From Caulobacter sp. (GTDB lineage: Bacteria > Pseudomonadota > Alphaproteobacteria > Caulobacterales > Caulobacteraceae), in contig JACMOF010000578.1 in the NCBI GenBank assembly GCA_014378155.1, forward strand, positions 1-6,060: 6,060 nucleotides of DNA. The letters run 5' to 3'. Of the stretch, positions 1-5,203 are shown piece after piece (position 1 is the stretch's first letter; each line of letters opens with the position of its first letter). The translations under genes were made by a program, and so were the position numbers. Below the pieces are notes generated by a model. That model ran no database searches. It was given only the letters and a program-made list of their open reading frames with translations, and had not been told where the DNA came from.

Positions 1-52
1 GAATTTCGCGCCAAACGGGGACAGGCCGCAAGGGCATGGCCCCGGCCGACGC

Positions 53-478
53 TCAATGCGCGTCGCTGAAGTCCACGTCGCGGCGGGCCGAGACGATGGT
101 GACGATGAAGCCGGCCAGCACGTCCAGCAGCACCATCACTGTCAGCAGGAAGAAGACCGAGGTTCCGAAGGCGGGCGCCAGCAGGAACTCGACCAGGCAG
201 AGGATGAACAGCACCATCGACAGCGAGTGGTTGATGATCGCGATCTTGCGGCTGGTCGTCGACTTCAGCAGCTCGACGAACAGCACCACCAAGGATGCCG
301 CCAGCAGCAGGTCACCCAGGCTGACCACCCAGTCGGCCTTGGAGGTCATGTGGATGGTGAACAGCTGCTCGGCCAGGCGGTATTGAGCGGCGTTCGAGCC
401 GAAGCCGCCCGCGAAGGTCAGGACGATCAGGTTGTAGATCAACACCGGCAAGGCCAGCAGCGGAAACGCGGCGAACAT
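53..478 (-). CDS. Small four-helix integral membrane protein, unknown function
   Basis: I do not recognise this 141-residue protein. It is almost wholly hydrophobic, with four likely membrane helices at about residues 3-23, 50-71, 79-100 and 107-130. Short polar loops separate them, and the tail (ARRDVDFSDAH) is charged and probably cytoplasmic. Acidic residues lie within or next to helices (D56, E69, E97, D119) together with N83/H84, which is unusual for a purely structural protein. The start at 478 is chosen because GGAGAG lies eight to nine bases upstream and the first helix begins at once; the frame stays open to 730 but would run through a repeat and into the next gene. It lies downstream of the DPM1-like glycosyltransferase on the same strand, 203 bases away, so co-transcription is possible but not shown. 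Small four-helix proteins such as GtrA often accompany polyprenyl-phosphate glycosyltransferases, but I see no GtrA signature. Confidence 0.75.
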   Translation of the reverse strand: MFAAFPLLALPVLIYNLIVLTFAGGFGSNAAQYRLAEQLFTIHMTSKADWVVSLGDLLLAASLVVLFVELLKSTTSRKIAIINHSLSMVLFILCLVEFLLAPAFGTSVFFLLTVMVLLDVLAGFIVTIVSARRDVDFSDAH

Positions 479-484
479 GTTTGG

Positions 485-490
485 CTCTCC
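485..490 (-). promoter_or_regulatory. Shine-Dalgarno that fixes the start of the four-helix membrane protein
   Basis: On the minus strand the sequence reads GGAGAG within a purine-rich GGGGGAGAG run, about eight bases before the ATG at 478. This strong match supports the 141-residue start over the longer open frame reaching 730. Confidence 0.6.
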
Positions 491-561
491 CCCAGGATGG
501 CGCGACTTCAAGGTTAACCGGTTTCGGGCGCGCGGTGAAGCTGCGACCGCTTGGAAGGCGA

Positions 562-586
562 GCGCTAGGCGCGAAGCGCCTAGAGC
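562..586. repeat. Short hairpin-forming inverted repeat
   Basis: CTAGGCGC (565-572) and GCGCCTAG (576-583) are perfect inverted arms around a GAA loop. The stem extends two more pairs after one mismatch, giving ten pairs out of eleven. No T-run follows on either strand, so it is not a classical intrinsic terminator. It lies 96 bases beyond the stop of the DPM1-like gene and 84 bases before the start of the membrane-protein gene, and shares its last two bases with the next palindrome. Confidence 0.6.
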
Positions 587-629
587 ATCGCGCGGAAAAG
601 TGGCCACCGGTTTTCCGCAAAAGCGACGC
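585..629. repeat. Imperfect palindromic intergenic repeat with GGAAAA/TTTTCC arms
   Basis: The core has arms CGGAAAA (593-599) and TTTTCCG (611-617) around an 11-base middle that contains the palindrome GTGGCCAC (600-607). Outer arms GCATCGC (585-591) and GCGACGC (623-629) pair with one mismatch. The pattern GGAAAAGTGG...ACCGGTTTTCC resembles, from memory, a dispersed palindromic repeat common between genes in Alphaproteobacteria. Family membership cannot be shown from a single copy. It would fold in a transcript running from the DPM1-like gene into the membrane-protein gene. Confidence 0.55.
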
Positions 630-681
630 GAAAACAAAAGTATAGGGCAAGCCGTGCGATTCCTATATCGCGCGGCTTTCT

Positions 682-1422
682 CTAGGCTTCGTCCACGCCC
701 CGCGGGTTGCGCAGCCGCGTCTGCAGCCACATCACGCCCAGCAGGTCGGACACCGAGGCCTTGAGCCGGCCGAAATTGGTGTATTTCGACACCCCGCTTT
801 CGCGATGGCGATGGTTCACGGGCTGGAAATCGACGCGGTAGCCTTCGCGCAGCATCAGGGCCGGGATGTAGCGGTGGATGTGGTCGAAATAGGGGAGCCG
901 CAGGAAGGCCTCGCGGCGGAAGGCCTTGAGCCCGCAGCCGGTGTCGTTGGCGGTGTCCTTCAGCAGGCGCTTGCGCACCCCGTTGCCAAACTTCGAGGCG
1001 AAGCGCTTGGCCGAGCTGTCCTGACGCTTGACCCGCTCGCCGCCGACCAGGGCCAGGTCGTCCGGCGCCGCCTTCAAGGCTTTCGCGAGACGAGGCGCGT
1101 CGGCGGGATCGTTCTGGCCGTCGCCGTCCAGGGTGACGATGATCGGCGCGCGGGCCGCCAGCACGCCGCTGCGCACGGCGCGGCTTTGGCCGGAATTCTT
1201 GCGGTGGCTCAGCACCCGCAGCTGCGGGATCTCGGTCTTCAGGGCGACCAGCAGCGCGCGGGTGTCGTCGCGGCTGGCGTCGTCAATGAAGATGATCTCG
1301 TGGCTTTCTCCCGCGAAGGCCGCCGCGATCTCGCGGGCCAGGGCCGGCGCCGCGCCGCCCTCGTCGAAGACGGGGACGACGATGGAATAGTCGGGCGCTG
1401 CGGCGGCGGTCGAGGCGGTCAT
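682..1422 (-). CDS. DPM1-like family 2 glycosyltransferase (polyprenyl-phosphate sugar synthase type)
   Basis: This 246-residue protein is a GT-A fold transferase of the dolichol-/undecaprenyl-phosphate sugar transferase type. It would move a sugar from a nucleotide donor onto a polyprenyl phosphate at the cytoplasmic face of the inner membrane. Visible motifs in order: VPVFDEGG (16-23), the nucleotide-binding FIDDAS (45-50), the metal-binding DGDGQNDP (99-106, DXD at 99-101), NDTGCGLKAFRREAF (159-173) and HRHRESGVSKY (204-214), the last typical of DPM1 enzymes. There is no C-terminal membrane anchor, unlike ArnC or RgtE at over 300 residues, so it is a short soluble or peripheral form. The start at 1422 is the only good one; the purine run AGAGGG ends just two bases before it, closer than usual. 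It diverges from an ArnT-like gene with a 55-base gap, consistent with making that enzyme's lipid-linked donor. The sugar cannot be read from the sequence. Confidence 0.88.
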   Translation of the reverse strand: MTASTAAAAPDYSIVVPVFDEGGAAPALAREIAAAFAGESHEIIFIDDASRDDTRALLVALKTEIPQLRVLSHRKNSGQSRAVRSGVLAARAPIIVTLDGDGQNDPADAPRLAKALKAAPDDLALVGGERVKRQDSSAKRFASKFGNGVRKRLLKDTANDTGCGLKAFRREAFLRLPYFDHIHRYIPALMLREGYRVDFQPVNHRHRESGVSKYTNFGRLKASVSDLLGVMWLQTRLRNPRGVDEA

Positions 1423-1477
1423 CGCCCTCTAATACCGCAAAAGTCGCCAGGATAAAGGATCGTGCTATTCCAGAACC
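1423..1477. promoter_or_regulatory. Divergent promoter region between the two lipid-sugar glycosyltransferase genes
   Basis: Only 55 bases separate two divergent start codons, so promoters for both genes must lie here or overlap the coding ends. It is richer in A/T than its surroundings. I see no convincing -35/-10 pair. TATTAG on the minus strand and GCTATTCC on the plus strand are weak -10-like candidates close to their start codons, implying very short leaders. The plus-strand gene lacks a strong Shine-Dalgarno; AAAGGA lies about 17 bases upstream, too far away. Confidence 0.4.
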
Positions 1478-3190
1478 ATGACACTCGAATCTCGCCTGGA
1501 TGACTGGAGCCGCGGGTGGCGGGGACCGCTGCTGGCGGCCCTGGTGGCGCTGATCGCCGGCCTGCCTGGCGTCTTCGCCATGCCGCCGCTCGACCGAGAC
1601 GAATCACGCTTCGCCCAGGCCACCGCCCAGATGCTCGAAACCGACGACTTGGTGGTCATCAGGTTCCAGGACCAGCCGCGCTTCAAGAAGCCGGTGGGCA
1701 TCCACTGGCTGCAGGCCGCCAGCGTCGCCGCCTTTTCCGCGCCCGAGGACCGGGGCGTCTGGGCCTATCGCCTTCCCTCGCTGCTGGGGGCCATGCTGGC
1801 GGCGGCGGCCTGCGCCTGGGGCGCGGCGGCGCTGCTGGGCCCCAAGACCGGCCTGCTGTCGGGCGCGATCCTCGGCGCGACGATCCTGCTGTCGACCGAG
1901 GCCTTCATCGCCAAGACCGACGCGGCCCTGTGCGGCTTCACCACCCTGGCCATGGCCGCCGTGGCGCAGATCTACGCCGCCCATCTGAACGGTGAGCGCG
2001 TCAACCGCTGGACCAAGCTGGCCTTCTGGATCGGCCTGGCGATGGGCGTGCTGATCAAGGGTCCGGTCGGGTTAATGGTGGTGATGCTAAGCATCGCGGC
2101 CCTGTGGGCCTGGGACCGCAAGGCCCCGTGGCTGAAGGACCTCGGCTGGGGCTGGGGAATGATCCTGCTGGCCGCCATCGTCCTGCCCTGGGCGACCATG
2201 ATCACCATCGCCACCGACGGGGCGTTCTGGTCCACCGCAGTGGCCAGCGACCTGGCGCCCAAGCTGGCGGGCGGTCAGGAGAGCCACGGCGCGCCGTTTG
2301 GCAGCTACGCCCTGGCCGCCTTCCTGCTGGTGTTCCCCGCCACCCTGCTGCTGCCCTCGGGCGTGGCCCTGGGCTGGACGGGGCGCAAGGAGGCCGGGGT
2401 GCGCTTCGCTTTGTGCTGGCTGATCCCGACCTGGCTGGTGTTCGAACTGCTGCCCACCAAGCTCGCCCACTACACCCTGCCCGCCGTGCCGGCCCTGGCC
2501 ATGCTGATGGCGGCGACCTTGCGCGCGCCCCTGGGGGGCATTTCGCGGCTGATCGGCGCGGTGCTGAGCGCGCTCGCTGGCCTGGTCTTCGCGGCGGTGG
2601 CGATCTATCTGCAGGCCGAATATGGCGACCGGTCCGACATCGCCTGGACGGCGGTCACCGCCCTGCTGTTCGCCGCCGCCGGGATCGTCGGGGGCGTGTT
2701 GCTGATGCGCAAGACCGCCGCCATCGCCCTGTTCACGGCCGGGGCCTTGGGCATTCTGGCCCATGCCGCCCTGGTCGCCGGGCTCGTGCCGCGCCTGGAG
2801 CCGCTGCTGCTGGCCCCGCGCCTGGAGGCGGCGCTGGAGAAGGCCGACATGGCCCCGCGCGCCGGCGCGCCCGGCCCGGTGGCTGTCACCGGCTATGCCG
2901 AGCCCAGCATGGTCTTTCTGCTGGGCACCACCACCGAACTGACCGACCCGGCCGGCGCCGCCAAGGCCGTGGCCCAGGGCCGTCCGGCCGTGGTCGAGGG
3001 CCGGCAGGAGGCCGCTTTCCGCGCAGCCCTGATGGCGCTGGGAGAGGTCGCGCGACCAGCGGGCGTGGTCGAGGGCTTCGACTATTCCGACGGCGACAAG
3101 GAGCGCTTGACCCTCTATCGCGGCGCGCCCCAGCCCGAGACCGAGATCGACGGCGGCGTCCCGCTTCCCGAACCGGAGAGCGCCCCATGA
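1478..3190 (+). CDS. ArnT/PMT-like integral membrane glycosyltransferase (GT-C fold)
   Basis: This 570-residue protein resembles ArnT, which transfers a sugar from undecaprenyl phosphate to lipid A on the periplasmic side of the inner membrane. About 13 hydrophobic helices span residues 18 to about 440, followed by a soluble C-terminal domain, matching ArnT architecture and length (E. coli ArnT is about 550). After helix 1 comes PPLDRDESRFAQA (36-48), carrying the acidic residues of the first periplasmic loop thought to be catalytic in GT-C enzymes. Then comes RFKKPVGIHWLQ (68-79), whose lysine region contacts lipid phosphate in ArnT. Further family signatures are LIKGPVG (192-198), LPTKLAHYTLP (325-335) and GYAEPSMVFLLG (472-483) in the C-terminal domain. 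It diverges from a DPM1-like donor synthase and overlaps the following lyase by four bases. The start is the first ATG after the divergent gap and has only a weak ribosome site. The sugar and acceptor are unknown; aminoarabinose or galacturonic acid on lipid A or core are plausible. Confidence 0.85.
   Translation: MTLESRLDDWSRGWRGPLLAALVALIAGLPGVFAMPPLDRDESRFAQATAQMLETDDLVVIRFQDQPRFKKPVGIHWLQAASVAAFSAPEDRGVWAYRLPSLLGAMLAAAACAWGAAALLGPKTGLLSGAILGATILLSTEAFIAKTDAALCGFTTLAMAAVAQIYAAHLNGERVNRWTKLAFWIGLAMGVLIKGPVGLMVVMLSIAALWAWDRKAPWLKDLGWGWGMILLAAIVLPWATMITIATDGAFWSTAVASDLAPKLAGGQESHGAPFGSYALAAFLLVFPATLLLPSGVALGWTGRKEAGVRFALCWLIPTWLVFELLPTKLAHYTLPAVPALAMLMAATLRAPLGGISRLIGAVLSALAGLVFAAVAIYLQAEYGDRSDIAWTAVTALLFAAAGIVGGVLLMRKTAAIALFTAGALGILAHAALVAGLVPRLEPLLLAPRLEAALEKADMAPRAGAPGPVAVTGYAEPSMVFLLGTTTELTDPAGAAKAVAQGRPAVVEGRQEAAFRAALMALGEVARPAGVVEGFDYSDGDKERLTLYRGAPQPETEIDGGVPLPEPESAP
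3175..3180 (+). promoter_or_regulatory. Shine-Dalgarno that fixes the lyase start inside the end of the ArnT-like gene
   Basis: GGAGAG lies six bases before the ATG at 3187. The open frame extends over 1 kb further upstream, but that part is a shadow of the ArnT-like gene. This site, together with alignment of the first residues to the conserved lyase N-terminus, sets the start and suggests translational coupling through the ATGA overlap. Confidence 0.65.
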
Positions 3191-4086
3191 GCCGCTTCAT
3201 TCAGATCGTCGAGGTCGGTCCGCGCGACGGGCTACAGAACGAGAAACTGTCGCTGACCGTCGATGACAAGCTGGCGATGATCCGTCGGCTTGAGGCGGCG
3301 GGCGCCAAGCGGATCGAGACGGTGTCCTTCGTCAATCCCAACCGCGTGCCGCAGATGGCCGGCGCGGAGGAGATCATGGCCGCCCTACCGGCCGACCTCG
3401 TCCATTCGCGCATCGGCCTGGTGCTGAACATGCGCGGCTGGGAGCGCTGCGTGGCCGCCCAGTGCGACGAGGCCAATGTGGTGGTCTGCGCCACCGACGG
3501 CTTCGGCGTCGCCAACCAGGGCGCCACCTGCGCCCAGCAGATGGACGCCCTGGCCGCCATCGTCGAGCGCCAGGCGGTCGAGGGCGGCCCGCCGATCACC
3601 GCGACCATCTCGGTGGCCTTCGGCTGCCCGTTCGACGGCGAGGTGCCTGAGGACCAGGTGGTGGCCATCGCCCGCGAGGCCGCGTCCCTGGGCGTGGCCG
3701 AGATCGCCATCGCCGACACCATCGGCGTCGCCGACCCCTGGACCGTCCGCGCCCGGATCGAGGCCGTGCGCGCCGCCGCGCCCGACGTGCGCCTGCGGAT
3801 GCACTTCCACGACACCCGCAATACCGGCCTGGCCAACGCCTATGCCAGCGTCGAAGCCGGGATCGACGTGCTTGACGCCTCGGTCGGCGGCCTGGGCGGC
3901 TGCCCCTTCGCGCCCAACGCCACCGGCAATATCGGGACGGAGGATCTGGTCTACATGCTCGAGCGGGCCGGGTTCGAGACCGGGTACGACCTCTCGGCCC
4001 TGATCGGGATTGGCCGCGACATCAGCGAGCGCCTGGGCAAGGCCCCGGCGTCATCGCTTGCGCGGGCCGGCGGATTTCCGAGCTAA
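3187..4086 (+). CDS. Hydroxymethylglutaryl-CoA lyase family protein
   Basis: The 299-residue protein belongs to the HMG-CoA lyase / DRE-TIM metallolyase family, which cleaves 3-hydroxy-3-methylglutaryl-CoA to acetoacetate and acetyl-CoA, the last step of leucine breakdown, in the cytoplasm. It opens with VEVGPRDGLQNE (8-19), where R13 and D14 match the human catalytic arginine and metal-binding aspartate (R41, D42). HFHDT (206-210) gives metal ligands H206 and H208; N248 is the fourth. GGLGGCPFAP (234-243) carries C239, equivalent to the catalytic Cys266. E44 and S47 match human E72 and S75. Length is normal for bacterial forms. The stretch CATDGFGVANQG (101-112) replaces the more usual ASE-type sequence, so a related acyl-CoA such as 3-hydroxy-3-isohexenylglutaryl-CoA is possible. 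No other leucine-catabolic gene is in view. It starts within the ArnT-like stop codon (ATGA), so the two are almost certainly co-transcribed. Confidence 0.9.
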   Translation: MSRFIQIVEVGPRDGLQNEKLSLTVDDKLAMIRRLEAAGAKRIETVSFVNPNRVPQMAGAEEIMAALPADLVHSRIGLVLNMRGWERCVAAQCDEANVVVCATDGFGVANQGATCAQQMDALAAIVERQAVEGGPPITATISVAFGCPFDGEVPEDQVVAIAREAASLGVAEIAIADTIGVADPWTVRARIEAVRAAAPDVRLRMHFHDTRNTGLANAYASVEAGIDVLDASVGGLGGCPFAPNATGNIGTEDLVYMLERAGFETGYDLSALIGIGRDISERLGKAPASSLARAGGFPS

Positions 4087-4089
4087 GAT

Positions 4090-4142
4090 CCTTTTCCCCT
4101 TGCGGGAGAAGTTAGCGGCCGAAGGCCGTCGGATGAGGGGTC
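4090..4142 (-). repeat. REP-like palindromic element, left copy (inverted relative to 4216-4270)
   Basis: Read on the minus strand this copy has the same plan as 4216-4270: a GACCCCTCA-CCGAC block with one difference (4128-4142), a small GGCC-TTC-GGCC hairpin (4117-4127), then a block sharing the 15-base core TCTCCCGCAAGGGGA. The last block forms its own hairpin on the plus strand, CTTTTCCC (4091-4098) with GGGAGAAG (4104-4111), with one wobble pair. It starts four bases after the lyase stop. Confidence 0.75.
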
Positions 4143-4145
4143 TCT

Positions 4146-4175
4146 CAAACGATGACCAGCCAAACGATGACCAGC
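4146..4175. repeat. Perfect 15-bp tandem duplication
   Basis: CAAACGATGACCAGC occurs twice, head to tail and without mismatch, at 4146-4160 and 4161-4175. It lies between the inverted REP-like copies and begins four bases after the left one. It encodes nothing recognisable; the small open frame through it has no support. Confidence 0.85.
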
Positions 4176-4199
4176 GCGACCGGCCTTTCGGCTGATCGC
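4176..4199. repeat. Hairpin in the spacer between the REP-like copies
   Basis: GCGA-C-CGGCC (4176-4185) pairs with GGCTG-A-TCGC (4190-4199) around a TTTC loop, with one mismatch and one G-T wobble. No T-run follows, so a factor-independent terminator is unlikely, although RNA running in from the lyase gene could fold here. Confidence 0.45.
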
Positions 4200-4215
4200 G
4201 GCGGACAGGTCTTTC

Positions 4216-4270
4216 GACCCCTCACCCGACCCCACTCCGTGGGGCCACCCTCTCCCGCAAGGGGAGAGGG
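4216..4270 (+). repeat. REP-like palindromic element, right copy
   Basis: GACCCCTCACCCGAC (4216-4230) is followed by the hairpin CCCCA-CTCCG-TGGGG (4230-4244). A nine-pair perfect stem then follows: CCCTCTCCC (4248-4256) with GGGAGAGGG (4262-4270) around GCAAG. The small middle hairpin differs in sequence from its counterpart in the left copy yet keeps its shape. The element ends six bases before the stop codon of the convergent glycosyltransferase. Elements with the CTCTCCCGCAAGGGGAGAG core are, from memory, widespread between genes in Caulobacter. Confidence 0.8.
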
Positions 4271-4276
4271 AAGACC

Positions 4277-5203
4277 TCAGATCGGCCGGCCCGTCAGCTT
4301 CCAGATCAGCGGGCGCGAGACGCTCATCAGCAGGATGGCCGGGGCCAGGATCACCGCGATGATGTAGCGCTGCACCGTGTCGGCGCGCTTGATGAAGTAG
4401 CGCGACAGGCCCACGCCTTTGTGGAACTCGACCTTCATCGGGTGTTCCAGGCTGGTGTGGCCCAGATGGATGACCCTGGCGTTAGGCTGAAAAAGCACCT
4501 GGCCGCCGGCCTGGCGGGCGCGCCAGCACAGGTCGATGTCCTCGACGTGCAGGAAATAGCCCTCGTCGAAGCCGCCCAGCAGGTCGAAATCGCCGCGCCG
4601 CAGGGCGAAACAGGCGCCGGAGATGGTCGGCATCGGGATCGGCGCGTGCGGCACCGGCTCGTTTTCCCGATGGATCTCGAACTTGCTCAAGCCGGGGAAA
4701 CGCCCGGTCAGGTGGCTAAAACTCAGCAGGGTGGTCACCGGGGTGACTTCGCCGCGACGTCCGCCGCGCTGCTCGGTGCCGTCGGTGTTCATCACCCGAG
4801 CGCCGACCAGGGTGGGCGCCGGCTGGCCCTCGAAGGCGGCGACCAGGGCCTCCACGCAATCGGCCTGCAGGTTGGCGTCGGGATTGAGGAAGATGATGTA
4901 TTCGCCGCGCGCGGTCTCGGCGCCCATGTTGGCGCCCCGCGCGAAGCCGACATTGCCGTGGCCCTGCTGCAGCACGATGCGCGGTTCGGCCAGGCCCAGC
5001 GACCGCAGCATCTCGGCCTCGGACGGGGGCGAGCCGTTGTCGATGATGACGAACTCATCGACCAGCGGCTCCTCCAGAACGTACCGGATGCTGTCGGTCA
5101 GGGCCTCCCCCGTCTGGTAGACGACCATGACCACGGAGACACGCGGCCCGATCGGCCGCGCACCCGAGACAAAGGTCGACCGGGAAGCAAGAATGCTGTT
5201 CAT
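4277..5203 (-). CDS. WbbL-like family 2 glycosyltransferase (rhamnosyltransferase type)
   Basis: This 308-residue protein is a GT2 transferase of the WbbL/rhamnosyltransferase type, expected to add a sugar to a lipid-linked or growing surface polysaccharide at the cytoplasmic membrane face. Motifs in order: VSVVMVVYQTG (22-32), IIDNGSPPSE (53-62), GNVGFARGANMG (83-94) and FLNPDA (105-110), which holds the metal-binding aspartate position. After these come GGFDEGYFLHVEDIDLCWRARQAGG (key residues F212, D213, E221, D222, D224, W227, G233 within 210-234), where the ED pair is the likely catalytic base region. A hydrophobic stretch at about 280-296 may anchor the C-terminus. The start at 5203 shares one base with the thrS stop (TGATG), and AAGG lies a few bases upstream, so translation is probably coupled. 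Nothing appears truncated. The sugar donor is not determined; dTDP-rhamnose is common in the family, but the group is broad. Confidence 0.85.
   Translation of the reverse strand: MNSILASRSTFVSGARPIGPRVSVVMVVYQTGEALTDSIRYVLEEPLVDEFVIIDNGSPPSEAEMLRSLGLAEPRIVLQQGHGNVGFARGANMGAETARGEYIIFLNPDANLQADCVEALVAAFEGQPAPTLVGARVMNTDGTEQRGGRRGEVTPVTTLLSFSHLTGRFPGLSKFEIHRENEPVPHAPIPMPTISGACFALRRGDFDLLGGFDEGYFLHVEDIDLCWRARQAGGQVLFQPNARVIHLGHTSLEHPMKVEFHKGVGLSRYFIKRADTVQRYIIAVILAPAILLMSVSRPLIWKLTGRPI

Noticed and set aside
1..52. Possible gene end or terminator at the left edge
   Set aside because: The 52 bases hold no clear hairpin, T-run or supported open frame; nothing can be assigned there.
506..540. Weak stem CTTCA/TGAAG enclosing overlapping palindromes GGTTAACC and AACCGGTT, upstream of the membrane-protein gene
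   Set aside because: The outer stem is only five pairs around a long loop and the ACCGGTTT match to the nearby repeat is short, so chance is likely in this sequence.
479..730. Upstream extension of the four-helix membrane protein to a 225-residue form
   Set aside because: The extension crosses a palindromic repeat and the end of the DPM1-like gene and is Arg/Pro-rich and low in complexity. A strong ribosome site and the hydrophobic N-terminus support the start at 478.
805..1455. 216-codon plus-strand open frame opposite the DPM1-like gene
   Set aside because: It is an antisense shadow of a gene with clear motifs, its translation is Gly/Val/Gln-rich with no recognisable domain, and it has no convincing ribosome site.
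2087..2764. 225-codon minus-strand open frame inside the ArnT-like gene
   Set aside because: The translation is dominated by Gln, Gly and His, typical of antisense to Leu/Ala-rich membrane helices, with no domain.
4248..4270. Intrinsic terminator between the convergent genes
   Set aside because: The nine-pair stem is strong, but no T-run follows on either strand, so it is better described as a REP-like element. A role in transcript ending or stability is possible but not shown.
4085..4276. Target-site duplication flanking the REP-like pair (AAGATC / AAGACC)
   Set aside because: Five of six matching bases is too little to claim a duplication, and the match does not sit exactly at the element ends.
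4152..4367. 71-codon plus-strand open frame through the tandem repeat and REP-like element
   Set aside because: It runs through non-coding repeat structures and antisense into the WbbL-like gene, with no ribosome site or known motif.
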